From Caprimulgus europaeus (taxonomy: Eukaryota; Chordata; Aves; Caprimulgiformes; Caprimulgidae), in NCBI GenBank assembly GCA_907165065.1, contig OU015530.1, forward strand, positions 48,593,465-48,657,464: a stretch of 64,000 nucleotides of DNA, in the 5' to 3' direction. Both the position numbers and the translations under genes were made by a program. Position 1 is the stretch's first letter. Each line of letters begins with the position of its first letter. The notes under the pieces are model-generated. The model was not told where the DNA came from and made no database searches. It saw nothing but the letters and a program-made list of their open reading frames with translations. Shown here one piece after another: positions 26,301 to 37,672 of the stretch.

Positions 26301-26796
26301 ACTGGGATTTCTGTAAGGTTTAGGCCAATACTGGATACTGCAGCAGTACTGAAGTGAGAGCTAATAGGGCTGTTTTTCCACCCCTGCCTGCAGACACGTT
26401 CTCTCTTGCTACTTAAGCTTTGTGGTGAGCCTACGGAAGGAGCCCTAGGAGTTGAAACAAACAGTAAACAACATGGAAAAGGGTAAAAAATGAAATGGGT
26501 AAAAAAACCCACATCACTAACACTGTTCTTTATTTTGTTCCAGTGCGGTGTTTACCTGGACAAATTTATTGGTCGTTGTAGTTGAGCTGGATGGATCGGA
26601 GCAAGAAGCTTTGGACCTGGTTCCTTTGGTCACCAATGTGGTCCTGGAGGAACACTATCTGATTGTAGGGGTGGTGGTGGTTGTGGACATTGGTGTAATT
26701 CCTATCAACTCCCGTGGAGAGAAACAACGTATGCACCTACGAGATGGATTTTTGGCAGACCAGCTAGATCCCATCTATGTGGCCTACAACATGTAG
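17302..26796 (+). CDS. DIP2C: DIP2C, disco-interacting protein 2 homolog C, C-terminal five exons (partial)
   Basis: This is the 3' end of a large vertebrate gene. Spliced exons 17302-17359, 18453-18527, 19639-19813, 21667-21790 and 26544-26796 join in phase with GT-AG introns and give 227 residues plus a split first codon, ending ...DPIYVAYNM and a stop. DIP2 proteins have an N-terminal DMAP1-binding domain and two adenylate-forming (fatty acyl-AMP ligase-like) domains and are linked to lipid metabolism. The visible residues are the C-terminal part of the second of these domains, with the stretches [37 protein letters not shown] and the valine-rich strand near [15 protein letters not shown]. 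The convergent ZMYND11 neighbour supports DIP2C over its paralogs DIP2A and DIP2B, as does close agreement with the remembered human C-terminus. The human protein is about 1,556 residues, so most of the gene lies left of the window. No frameshift or premature stop is present. Confidence 0.95.
17360..18452 (+). other. DIP2C: DIP2C intron largely filled by a CR1 fragment
   Basis: This 1,093-bp GT-AG intron is about 70 per cent occupied by the sense-orientation CR1 piece at 17527-18307. The remaining flanks are plain intron sequence. Confidence 0.9.
17527..18307 (+). mobile_element. CR1 LINE fragment, 3' end of ORF2 plus 3'UTR
   Basis: Broken reading frames match the C-terminal part of the CR1 ORF2 protein, for example [20 protein letters not shown] and [18 protein letters not shown]. 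They are followed by the family's 3' sequence (about 18155-18307, CTGGAGGGACTGAAG ... GAACTCGATGAT ... ATTCTATGACTCTGTG). The copy is 5'-truncated, as is usual for CR1, and interrupted by stops and frameshifts, so it is a dead copy. It lies in sense inside a DIP2C intron. Confidence 0.92.
18453..18527 (+). CDS. DIP2C: DIP2C coding exon (fourth from last)
   Basis: The acceptor is TTTCAATAG and the donor GTGAGT. The exon has 25 whole codons from [16 protein letters not shown] to HLGE, in phase 0 at both ends. Confidence 0.95.
18528..19638 (+). other. DIP2C: DIP2C intron
   Basis: This 1.1-kb AT-rich intron has a GTGAGT donor and an AATGTAG acceptor. I see nothing else in it. Confidence 0.9.
19639..19813 (+). 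CDS. DIP2C: DIP2C coding exon (third from last)
   Basis: The acceptor is TTTTAATGTAG and the donor GTAAGA. The exon has 58 codons plus one base, from [20 protein letters not shown] to LTDANG. The segment [17 protein letters not shown] lies in the region where adenylate-forming enzymes carry the YRTGD-type loop. The trailing G pairs with AA of the next exon to make Glu. Confidence 0.95.
19814..21666 (+). other. DIP2C: DIP2C intron
   Basis: This 1.85-kb intron runs from donor GTAAGA to acceptor TTACAACCAG. No repeat family or RNA gene was recognised. The frames around 20063-20613 show no similarity I can identify. Confidence 0.88.
21667..21790 (+). CDS. DIP2C: DIP2C coding exon (second from last)
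   Basis: This 124-nt exon has two bases completing Glu, 40 codons ([20 protein letters not shown] ... HKSITE), then TG completed by T of the last exon to Cys. The donor is GTAAGG. Confidence 0.95.
21791..26543 (+). other. DIP2C: Last DIP2C intron
   Basis: This 4.75-kb intron ends at the acceptor TTTTGTTCCAG (26533-26543). It contains a 10-bp perfect inverted repeat at 22147-22167 within a short direct repeat. I found no gene. The overlapping frames near 25768-26300 on both strands look like chance frames in a more GC-rich stretch. Confidence 0.88.
22147..22167. repeat. Perfect 10-bp inverted repeat inside a direct repeat
   Basis: CACTAATAAA and TTTATTAGTG are exact reverse complements with one base between them. 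The pair is flanked by a direct repeat TGAACACACT (22141-22150 and again from 22166). It may be a chance palindrome or a trace of local duplication. Confidence 0.55.
26544..26796 (+). CDS. DIP2C: DIP2C last coding exon with stop
   Basis: One base completes Cys. Then 83 codons run from [20 protein letters not shown] through [20 protein letters not shown] to DPIYVAYNM, with TAG at 26794-26796. The sequence is strongly conserved with the remembered human C-terminus. It is hydrophobic and valine-rich, consistent with beta strands of the C-terminal subdomain rather than a membrane segment. Confidence 0.96.
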
Positions 26797-29695
26797 TCTT
26801 GTACCTTAAAGCTTCCATGGACTTTACTATAGATGTATAAAATTTTTTGGTGTCCACTAAAAAAGTGTGCAGATAAGATGCTGACACTCATCAGAACGGA
26901 ACTGTTTCTATTACGACTTTTCAAAGCAGTCACGATTGGCAGGAAATAAAATGTGAAATGTTTTCTTTTACCACTAAATTTTAGAAAAGAAAGGACTATG
27001 GGGTAAGGCCCTTCAGTGTGTTGGAAAAGCCCATTTTAAACTTCTTTTTTTTTTTTGCTTATTGGACAATACTGCTTTTTTGAGTAAATGTGGCTTTGTA
27101 TTTTACATTAAGTAAGCTGAAGTAGGTTTTTTGGGTTTTTTTATTCTGTCCTCCAAATGGATTCTTTTAAAACAATTTGCATACTAATACAAATAATTGT
27201 TTTCTTCATTTGTTTTAATACGTCATAAAAAGCTGATGAATACCAATCCATTACTAACTTAAGCCATTTTAAATCCCACACCTTAGGAACTCTCTAGTGG
27301 TACGAGGAGAATACCCAAAGTAGCACCTTTCAATTAGAAATCTTGCAGCTTTCTGTCGGAGATGCTGAAAGCCCAAAGGCCAAATAGCCTTTGCTGTTAG
27401 CGTTAGAGTGGAAGAAATTTATAAATAAGGTGTATTTCGGCAATGAACTTGCAAATATCTTTGTACTAAACTAAAAAGATAAAATAAGTTAACTACTTCT
27501 TCTGTAATTATGTACAAAACGTTTAATTTATTTTGATCTCTTTAGAAGTATAAAAGAGAAAAAACATTCAAGAATATTAAATTCTTGAAATGTTTGCTAA
27601 TATAAAAAACAAAGTGTTGTATTATCTTGAGTGGATAGTATCACATCAAATATATATATATGAAATATAAATTCACTAATGACAAAAGATTTTAAAGTTT
27701 AAAATGCAGTACTTGTCACTTGCATGGTGTCTCCCACTGTAGATAATCAAATGTTACTCACCAGTTTTTTGAAAAAAAAAAAAGCAATCCTGGATTGCTA
27801 AGTATCCCTGTCAAAAAGAATCCTCTAGATACCAGCAAGTGGAATTATTGCTGCCTTTAAGGCAGTGAATGAATTTAAGACTAAAAATGCACTACAATAA
27901 TTTTCTTTTCTTTGCCATGGAGGCAACAATAAATATTCGTGCTGGCATGTGCATACACTTGTTAGACTTAGAAAAGGCAGGTTGAGGAATAGCACTGTTG
28001 TCTAGCTGCAGAACTTTGTTGCACAATTTTTTTCATTGTTTTATTTGGTGTTTTTATTGCTATAAGGAAAAATTTGGGGGTTATTTGCACAGAGTTATCA
28101 GTTTGCCTCTCAGCTGGGACACGTAGCTCGGTGGCCAATGCATCCAGTTTACATTTACAGGAAAGGATTGTTTCGGTGGTCTTTATTTATTCCTTAACAG
28201 AGAGGAGTGTGCAGTCACTACAGCCGATCTGGCATGAGTCGTGCATCTGCTAACTAGTCCCTAAACACGTTAACACATCAGAGGAACCCATCTGCCTGGT
28301 TAAAGAACGGAGGAGTCCCGCGGTCTCCAATCTGAGGCCATCGCGGAGGACGAGTAGGAAAACATGCATCACAGCTGCCTTCATTTTACTACCTTTGGAT
28401 AAAAGAGAGGTTTGATTCCCCAGTTCTGTTGTCTTCCCTGCACCCCGTGCCCCCTTTTTTAAAGCCTTCCCCTTCCTTCATGTGGTTGTAACTGAATTGA
28501 CCTGTTTGTGATGAAGAGTGGGATTTACCAGCTGCAGTCCAAGAGTGCTTTTCTTATTGTCCCAAACGACGTTCGTGTGCTGGCTCTCATTACCGGATAT
28601 GCATGACTAAGATTGTTGCAGGGCAAATGTAACCATGTGTATATCACGTACAAGGGAGTCTCCTTGCTGGGTGTCTAAAATCTTTTTAAAAGGTAGGGAC
28701 GTTTTAGTCTGCATGTACAGTACAGAGCATCTCGCCACGTCAGACGCATTTTCTTTCAGCCCATCCTTTCTGCCCTCACTGTCCTGTGAATAGCCCTATT
28801 CATGCTCTGCAGACCAATCCTATATTTTGTCAAATTCATTTTCTGCTCCCTAAAAAGAATAAAATCTGTTCTTAATGGCAAGTTGTTGTAAGGTTTCAGA
28901 CAAGATGTTGATTGATTACAAACATAATTGCAGTGTGTGAACTAACTTGTGAAGTCCTGCTATCGCTGATCTCAGTACTGCAAAACAAATCTCGCTGTCG
29001 TTCAAAGCATCACTTTAACCTTCACGAAGTCAACTTTGCATTTGTAGAGAATAAAAGAACTGCAATGCAGTTGTGAAACGCAGTTAATAACAGCTCTCTT
29101 CTGCAACCTGTCATCCGTGGTTGTTAAATCCTGAATTAAGAGAAATGATAAACCAAGTTTCTGGTTTTGTTGTGCAAGCAAAAGGAAGGAAACATTTAAG
29201 CACCATCAGACTGAGCAATAAAGAAGGATTGTTCTGTATTAGAAATTGTACTGTAGATAAACCATTCATGAGAATGTATAAAATGTTTGTCTTGTGACCT
29301 TGTGCTTTTGGAGTCAGACAAAACCATGTAATCAACTTGATGCACATGCACAAAAAAAGAGGGTACACAATGAACATTTAAACACAAAACTAATCAAACA
29401 GGAGCAGATTCCTCATGGTGCTTGTTTATTATATATATTTAATCCTGCTTGACACTTTACCCAAGGGAAGACTGTCCCTTTTATCAGTTGAATGTTAGCA
29501 GCGTTATTTCATAGAGTGTGGTGACTGGTTAGAGAAATTCATGTAACTCAACCAATCACAGTTTCAAACAAAAATTTTTATGTGCAAAGGACAGCAACCT
29601 TCTTGTATGTTAAACCACCAGTACGCTTTGTACATCTGTGATAACGCCTGTTTTATATTCAAATGAACAAATAAAAGCTTTTATTTTTGTTGCTC
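26797..29695 (+). other. DIP2C: DIP2C 3'UTR
   Basis: About 2.9 kb of A/T-rich sequence lies between the stop and the distal poly(A) signal at 29670. Internal AATAAA hexamers at 26945, 27928 and 28858 could give shorter 3' ends. A short AT repeat lies at about 27649-27662. The end is inferred from the hexamer followed by a T/GT-rich stretch. Confidence 0.75.
29670..29675 (+). promoter_or_regulatory. DIP2C: Distal DIP2C poly(A) signal AATAAA
   Basis: AATAAA is followed within 15 bases by TTTATTTTTGTTGCTCTG, a U/GU-rich downstream element. It lies within an 18-bp perfect palindrome (29669-29686), so the same hexamer also reads on the minus strand at 29680-29685. Confidence 0.7.
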
Positions 29696-32600
29696 TGAAA
29701 ATATCGGTTTCTTAATTAGTCATCTAAAATGGAGCTTCCGAGAGCTGCGGCACTCACTGGAGGAACATGGAGAGCTATACTGTAATTTTATTTTGTTTAC
29801 CTCTCTTGTTGCATAATTTATTAGTACAAATCATTATACTTTTAACAATGTTTAAATACTGGTGTGGGCATTTATTGCTGAAAGACTTTCATATGGCAAC
29901 AAATGTTTTTTGTGAAATGTTTTTTTAATTCTTTTTAATATATTCAAATATACTGTTCACATTTTTGCTGAAAGTGTAAAGATTATTGTAAGCTTGGTAA
30001 CATTTTGTGAGAAGCAATAACAAGCATTAGTACTGTAAAACTCCTCAAATTTGTCCCTTATCACTTTTGTTGCAAGGTCTTGCTACTGGCTTATTGCTAA
30101 TCAGACACTTAAGTTATTGATCCAGGTGTTGCATCTCTGCTGAAGCTTTCACCCAGTGGAAATACACGGGTAACTGCTCGGTCACACGCGGGGCTAGAGC
30201 CTCTGTATTGATTCAGAAGCCTTGGACAGCCAGGTAGAACCCCCAGGAAATGTGATCTCCCTATTTCCACTGGCCTTTTCCAAAAGAGAGCCGGCTCCCA
30301 GCCACTGCGTAGCAACGTCTCCATAGAAGTATGACCTCAGCTCTGATTTTCCACGTGTGATTTCAAAGGGTGGAATTCTGAGTCCTCGTTTCTTTGGTAG
30401 CCTATCTGAGAAGTTCAAGGAATACAATCCCATCTCCAGTGACTCAGATTTCATGTTGCTCATCACGAGGTGTGAGTGCAGGTTAAAGAACACACAATTT
30501 TCCAGAGCAGGGAGTGCAACCTGAAAATTGCAGGAGGGAGAGGGCATGTTAGGGGTGACAGAAGAGGATGTCTGAACAATGGGTAGTTCCTGATTTAATT
30601 TTACATGTCATTTTATAAAAATAGAAAAGTTTTTGATGTTTTGTGCTTATGATAATGAGGATTTTTAAAAGGTCAAAATTTTTCAAGTACACATTTTAGA
30701 AATTATTCTGGAAAAGCTAGTGGAGAATCTCAACAAAAAAAAATTGTAGTAGGGTTAGAAGAGTAATTCCATGCACAATAAGGACAGTATTTATTCATTA
30801 GCAGGTTGCTGCTAACAAGGTAAGAACTGGAAAAAAGCTGGATAAAAGACCTTGCAGCTTTTTTTTTATATATATTTTTCAACACAAAAATGTACTTTAT
30901 GCACCATTATTGTCTTAAGGCAGGGAGCGGGGGGACACGCACAGACGTCCGCAACAAATTCTCACCAGTCACTTTGTGAGTGAAATCCCAGGAGAGATGG
31001 GTTTGGGGGAACTTCTGACTTTCTCCAACACAGGTTTTTGCAGCCAGCCTGAGCAGTCAGTCCCCTCTCTGCACCCTTGGGGGTACCTGTCCTCGCTGTG
31101 GCTTCTGCACAGAGGGTGCAGGGGGTTTTGGGGGCTGGGCTGGGCACTGCCCAGGGCCATGGCTGCCTCAGCAGTGTTGGGAGAGGTAAAGTCCAAAATT
31201 CCCATTGGGAATGGCCCCACTGTCCCCCAGAGTAAGAGCCAACCCTGATTTTGATTTTTTTGTTTGTTTTAATAGAAGGACTTTTTGCTTAAAACTGGTT
31301 GAGATTTTTAAAGGAAAAAACACAAACAAACATAACCAGATTCTACATTCTGTTGTAATCATTTCATCTGGGGACAAAATTTAAAAGTTCAACCTGAGTT
31401 GTTTTTTTGGTATCCTGAGTGCTTCATTTGGCAGCCCACCTTCCCAAAAACTTTCACTCACCTTAACACTATTCAGATACACAGACTTTCCTTTCCAGGG
31501 GTTTGGTGTTCCCTTTTGAAGAGTATCACATTAAACCTGGTCAAAAAAAATCCTTGCAAGGCTTGCCTGGTTTGTGCTGTACCTCACTGAGGTCAGCATC
31601 TTTGAAACAGCAGCTCTCCCTTTCTTACCTGGCAAACCAGCATCAGCCCATTTTTAGTGTGCATCCAGATGCTGGAAACTGCGTGGCATTTCGGATCAGC
31701 CGTGGGCTCCCTGAGCAGGTCATGCTGCATCACACCAGTTAAAACCTGTACACATCTTTCTGGTCTGCAAAGCCAAGGCACTGTTGTATTCTACATGATC
31801 CACCCAAGGCGGGGGAAAACCAAAGTCTTTGCCCCAGGGATCCCACAACACATCTAATAATAATTTTTAAAAATTATAGCAAAATACTATACAGCTCTGG
31901 CCAGGTACTGGGCTGATCCTAAAGGCACAAATTGTTTCAATTTCTTGCTTTGGTAGATTGACAGCGATCGGCTTCACACAAGGGAGTGTCCTGTGGAGGG
32001 GTCTGAAGGAGGGAACGAAGCCAGTGGAAGCACCACAACAGGGAAGGGTTTCCATGTGTGAGTGGCAGCATGTGGGAAAGGTTTGGAGATGCTGGAGAGA
32101 GACACTGAGAGAAGAATTGTGGTGAGCCATCACAACTGCAGAGGAGGTGGTGGTGGAGGAGCTGGTGGAGGCTGCTATCAATGCAGAGCAGTTTGAGGAA
32201 GAGCAATTGGTCTAGAAGGGAGGCAAAAAAAGAGGTAAGGCCAGAAAAGAGAGGACTGCATGTAGAGGTAAGGGTCAACCAATTGGGACTATCGAACCCA
32301 GTGGACTCACCTGCTTTTAGGTGCCTACATTTTTATTTTCTCACTTAGGTGAGCCCAGTTCCAATCAGGGAGCTGTGGATGCCAGGACACACAGTCCTGC
32401 TGCTCTTAGCCCCACATTCAATCTGGAGGCTTGGCCTCCTGCCAAGTTCAGGAATGTATGGAGGTAGGAGGACAGACATGACACAAGACAAGGAGAGAGG
32501 TTATCCCAAACCAAAAGGTTCAGGAAACTTAAAAAAGAAACTATCGGGGGAAAGGCAGGACTGAAGCAAGAAGCACTGAGAGAAGACTAGAGTAGGAAAA

Positions 32601-33707
32601 GCAGCTGCAGGCAAGAAAGAAGTAATGTTTCCACAAGGCAAGGTCAGGAGAGGAATATGGCATGGCCAGTATTCATCGAGCAGAGGAAGACGAGAATTTG
32701 AGTCAACAACTGCCTTAAGGAAATTAGTGGCCAAGGAGATACCAAGGAATTAAACATTCCATTGCAGACACACTTGCTCATTAACATTCCTAGGATGCCA
32801 CTCACAAGCATTTGGCTTTGGATACTTTCCTGAAATCCACAGGAGGATTTTTCCACGTGCCCTGCGTGGCCGTTCAGCAGCCGCAGAGGCTCAGCCCAGG
32901 TTGGCTGCCTGCACGGGGACCGTGATGGAGACCCACGACCTGAAGCTGCCTGTGTGACGGGTGCTGGGCATCCACACTGTGCAGACCCACAGCCCACCCA
33001 GCCAGGCCAGGGTGTAGGGCCACAAAAGCTGAATTTCAGTTCTTTCCCTCCCTTCTCTTACAGCTCTTTGGTTAGTAAAGAGAAAGAAAAAAGCAAATGA
33101 AGTGTGGTCTCAGCTATAATTATTTTTTCTGTCAAAGGAGGGAAGTATTTTTTCATCTCAGGGCAAAGCCTTTTAACAGAACAAGGGGTTTTTAACTGCT
33201 GGTTTAAGCCATAATAAAATGACTCTTAGAGATTATTCAATTTTGAGTATTTTCTAACAAAAAACAGATTTTCTTAAATGAAAACTTGTTAAAATGCTCC
33301 CATTTCCAGTGCATCGCACAACAAGACTGCCGCTCTGTGAAAGCGGTGCAATTGCATTTTTGCTGTGTGTGCAGGTGGACACATGCACTTCCATTGCACT
33401 TGACATACAACAAACAGCACCATTTACTTCTCCAGCACAATAAACCATCTGCAGGAGCGAGACAAAGCCAGGGTGCAACGTGTCAGTTCAAGTGAAATGT
33501 GACAAAGTCTAAGTGTCGGAGAAAGCAACTAGAAATGCAGGTTACAATTGGTCTTGTTGTCAGTTTGTTTTAAATTTAGGTAAAATATATTTGTTCTATT
33601 TATCCAAGTTTTATTTGGAAATGCTGAGCTGCAGGAAGAATAATAATTAGGGGACATGTTGAGGGCACTTGCTCAGTGCAGACCTGCACTTGAAGTCATA
33701 CTATTAA

Positions 33708-33742
33708 AAAAACAAACAAACAAACAAACAAACAAACAAAAA
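33708..33742. repeat. (AAAC)n microsatellite
   Basis: Eight or more uninterrupted AAAC units. It may be the A-rich tail of an old retroposed element, but no body is recognisable next to it. Confidence 0.9.
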
Positions 33743-33840
33743 CCCCTCCAATAACAAAAATAAATCTCTGACCCCACACTGACGTTGGTTTTGAACATGG
33801 GTCAACTCTATCTCAGAGGGAGAGCATTTTCAACAGGGTC

Positions 33841-33924
33841 CTTAAAAGAGCAGCAGGAGCTACATGACTTCCTCACCGTGCCCTTAAAAGAGCAGCAGGA
33901 GCTACATGACTTCCACACCGTGCC
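33841..33924. repeat. 42-bp unit duplicated in tandem
   Basis: CTTAAAAGAGCAGCAGGAGC... at 33841-33882 is repeated directly at 33883-33924 with almost no change (CCTCACC versus CCACACC). The unit is a multiple of three, so it keeps a frame open, but no gene context supports coding. Confidence 0.9.
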
Positions 33925-35329
33925 CACACAGTTCCCATTAGGAAGTACACAAGCATCTTGGAGGGCTCTTCTGAAGTTCTGCACCATCAGCCCCACTTGG
34001 CTGACATGGGGCTGATACCCTGCATCCCATTTCATGGGGGAATCCTCGGCTGGAGGAGCACCCCAATCCCCGTGTCCAACATGGGGACAAGCAAGGTGAG
34101 GAGCCCTGCTTTGTGGCACCAATGGATTCGCACATGACCTTTGAGATCAGAAGGATGTGATTGTGCAATGAAGTTAAGATCAGTAAATGGTATGAAATTT
34201 GGCTGAAATTCTCTTCAGGGCAATGTTTGCTCCAACAAAAACCTTTGGAGAACTTCTCCTGCCCTTTCTGAGTGCCTTTGCACAGGAGCAGTCCTCTGAA
34301 CACAGGATAAAGCCAGCCAAACCTTGGATTAAAAGATTGCTAAGAGAAATAAAGAAAGTAGAGCTAAGAGAAAGTCAAAGCAGGAAAAAACCCCACCAAA
34401 ATCCCATGATTACTTCTCTGGATCTAGTTCTGCACTTCTTTTACAGAGTCAGCCCTAGTGAAGTCATGTTAATAGAGATTACAGAGTTGGCCTGTGTAGG
34501 AGGTGCTCAGGAATGGCCTGATGGGTGTCTCTAACCCTGCAGCTGAGCTACACATCGTGCGCTAGCAGAATCCCCAGTGACTGCTGTGGTGTCCTAAAGT
34601 GACTTCATTAAAAAGATCTGTGGTGCCAACATGCAAAAGGGCAGATTTCAGCCACGTACCAAATTGCCACCCTGCAGCTTCTGGAGGGACAAATCAAAAT
34701 GGTCCTACTCATCCTCCTGGCCTTCTCCTCCCAGTGCTGACACACTGCTTTGAATTTCAGCGCTAGCAGCTCTCATTCAGTGAAGCTCCTCCAAGCCAGG
34801 GGCTCACAAGGCTTAGGTGCTCAATCAGTCAACAAGCTGGAGGACTTTAAACGACCATTCTGCTCTGAGGTCCCCCCCAACCAAAACAAGTTTCTAAATT
34901 CATTTAAGCAAGGGTTGTTGTGGGACAGGGGACCTGGGATGCTGCTTTGCTGCACCAGAAGGTGATTGCAGTAGGTGGGAGAGATGCAAACGTTCCCCCT
35001 GCCCAGGAGGGTCCTCACCAGAGATCATGGTTAGGTGAAGAATCAGCAAATTTTGAACAAGCTGTTACCAGAAAAGCCTGTAAATAGGTTCAATCTCTGT
35101 AGCTCATTCTGTACTGAGTGTGTAACCCCCCTGGGAGCCTGCTGCTGAAAGGGAAGGCTTTGGACATGGGTGTTATGCCCAGGAGAAACCCCTGCCAGCA
35201 ACAGAGCTCACCTGAGGGGGTGACAGGGGACTACCCAAGCAGCTGTGAGGGCTCCATGGCACTGCAGGCTTGATCAACATGTGGCTCTGAGGTTGGTGTC
35301 ATCATCAGAACTTCGGGGTTTTGGATCCT

Positions 35330-37672
35330 GGGATAGTTTATTCATTGCCACGTCCATTGACATCTGATGGGATGAAACTGTCTCAGAAGGGGAAAAGAAT
35401 TTTTGCCGAAGAGCTTGCAGGGCTGGCAAGCTTTAAGATAGAGCTTTAAACTAAATTGGAAGGGGGTAGGGGACTGGAAAGGGAGTGTAACGTTTTAGTC
35501 TGCAACGAGCAATGGGATGACTTGCCTAAGTCTGGGGAGCTGCATGCCAGTGGGCTTCCCCAGACAGCTCCACGAGGTGATAGGCACGATGAGCCACACC
35601 TGAAGTGCTTTTACACAAACACACGCAGCATGAGAAACAAGAAACAAGCACGAGGAGCTGGAAGCCTTGGCCCAGTCCCAGAGATAGGGCATCGTTGGTG
35701 TAACTGAAAGCTGGTGGGATGAGTCCTGTGAATGGTGTGCCATGATGGATGGGCACAGGCTCTTCAGGAAGGACAGGCAGGGCAGGTGAGGCAGGGGGGT
35801 AGCACTGTGGGTAGTGGAGGGACTGGGGTGCGTGGAGCTTTCAGCTGGTGATGGCACACTTGAGAGCCTCTGGGTAAGGATAAAGGGGCAGACAAATAAA
35901 GCAGATGTTGTTGTGGGAGTCTGTTACAGGCCACCAGCCAGCATGACGACATTGATGAGCTGTTCTTTAAGGAACTAAAGGATGCTTCTAAGTCATCTGC
36001 CCTAGTTCTTATGGGGGGACTTCAACCTGCCAGACATCAGCTGGGAATACCACACAGCTGGTACAAACAGGTCCAGAGGATTCCTAAACCAGCTGGATGA
36101 CAACTTCTTGGTACAGGTTCTAAGGAAGCCAACCAGGAAACGTGCCTTCCTTGACTTTTTGTTTGTCAACAGAGGGGCCTTGTGGGTGAAGTGGTGATTG
36201 GTGGCTGCCTTGGCCAGAGCAACCACAAAGCAGTCAAGTTCAAAATCTATGATAACAGGAGGAAAACTGTTACCAGCAAGACCTCAACTCTAGATATGAG
36301 AAGAGCAGACTTGGGGTTGCTCAGGGAACTACTTAGTAAGGTCCCTTGGGAAAAAAACTTTTGAAGGTGCTTGAGTCCACCAGTGCTGGTCACTTTTTAA
36401 GTACCACCTCCTAGGAGCACAGGAGCAGGCAATCCCAAAATGCCAGAAGTCAAGCAGGTGAGGCAGAAGGCCTCCTTGTCTGAGCAAGGATCTTCTTCTA
36501 GAACTAAGGCAGAAAAAAACAATGTAAGGCCAGTGGAACCAAGGTCAGGCAACATGGGAAGACTACAGAGATGCTGTTTGCCACTGCAGGGAGGAAATCT
36601 GTGCAGCTGAGGCTCAGTTAGGGTTAAAGCTGGCTAGTACTGTGAAAGACAATAAAAAGGGTTTTTTAAATATGTTAATAGCAAAAGGCAGACCAGGAAT
36701 AACATTGGCCCGTTAATTGATGAACACGGTCACCTCACAATCAGGGACACAGACAAAGCAGAGACATTCAATGCCTTCTTTGCCTCAGTCTTCAGCACCA
36801 AGGATGGGCTCAGGAACCATCAGAGCCCTGGGCTAGAGAACCATGACTGTGAGAATGATAAACTCCCGACCAGCCTCAAACTTGTGCAGGATTTGCTGCT
36901 CCAGCTGGGTCCGTATATAGCAATGGGGCCTGATGGGGTTCATCCGAGGGTTCTTAAAGAGCTGGCAGATGTCATAGCGAGACCTCTCTCAATGATCTTT
37001 CAACACTCTTGGGAATCTGGAGAGGTCCCACTTGACTGGAAGCTGGCCAGTGTTGTCCCAATCTTTAAGAAGGGCAACAAGGAAGACCCTGGTAACTACA
37101 GGCCTGTAAGTGTCACTTCTGTGCTTGGCAAAATTATGGAGAAGATGATTCGGGGAGTTATCGAAAAACACCGGGAAGACAATGCAGTCACTGGTTCCAG
37201 CCAACATGGGTTTATGAGAGGAGAGGCCTGCTTAACAAAACTAACCTCTTTCTATGATAAGGTTGCCCACCTAGTTGACAAAGGGAAGCCAGTCAATGTA
37301 ACCTTTTTGGACTGCAGTAAAGCCTTCGGTACCGTCTCTCACAGATTCCTCCTGGACAAAATGTCCAGCATCCAGCTGAATAAACACACACTGCTATGGG
37401 TGAGAAATTGGCTGATGGGTTGGACTCAAAGGGTTCTGGTCAATGGGGTGACATCGGGCTGGTGACTGGTCACTAGTGGGGTCCCACAGGGATCCATCCT
37501 GGGGCCGGTGCTCTTTAATGTCTTCATCAATGACCTGGATACTGGGCCCGAAGGACTGATAATTAAGTTTGCTGATGACACCAAACTGGAAGGAGCTGTG
37601 AACACTCTGGAGGGCAGAGAGGCCCCGCAGAGAGATCTGGAGAAATGAGAGCGCTGGGCAACCACCAACTGT
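35330..37672 (+). mobile_element. CR1 LINE, 5' part through ORF2 endonuclease and reverse transcriptase; 3' end missing
   Basis: A degenerate autonomous LINE of the avian CR1 family. A 5' leader-like segment (about 35330-35480) precedes an AP-endonuclease-like region broken by frameshifts, with recognisable stretches such as CFYTNTRSMRNKKQ, VVVGVCYRPPA, FNLPDISWEYHTAG and LGQSNHK (degraded from the usual SDH-type motif). A reverse-transcriptase frame runs from 36884 with RPVSVTSVLGKIMEK and FLDCSKAFGTVSH (motif A; the family usually has AFDTVSH). A TGA at 37463-37465 interrupts it, and the same frame continues through [10 protein letters not shown] and the catalytic motif FADDTKL (37568-37588) to a stop at 37646. 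Matching sequence ends near 37672. The copy is immobile. The left boundary is approximate. Confidence 0.9.
36884..37648 (+). pseudogene. CR1 ORF2 reverse transcriptase segment, broken by one in-frame TGA
   Basis: This is the best preserved coding part of the CR1 copy. One frame is open for 193 codons, has a nonsense TGA at 37463-37465, and then stays open for 60 more codons in the same frame. The RT fingers/palm sequence, the first motif A Asp (FLD) and the FADD catalytic pair are readable. The RT C-terminus is lost at the 3' breakpoint. It is a relic rather than a host gene. Confidence 0.85.

Larger units (their letters stand above)
29696..35329. other. Intergenic region between DIP2C and the CR1 element
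   Basis: About 5.6 kb without a recognisable gene. It contains an (AAAC)n tract at 33708 and a 42-bp tandem duplication at 33841. Frames such as those near 30194-30547 and 31867-32278 have no recognisable homology. The first few hundred bases could be a longer DIP2C 3'UTR if the distal signal is bypassed. Confidence 0.75.
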
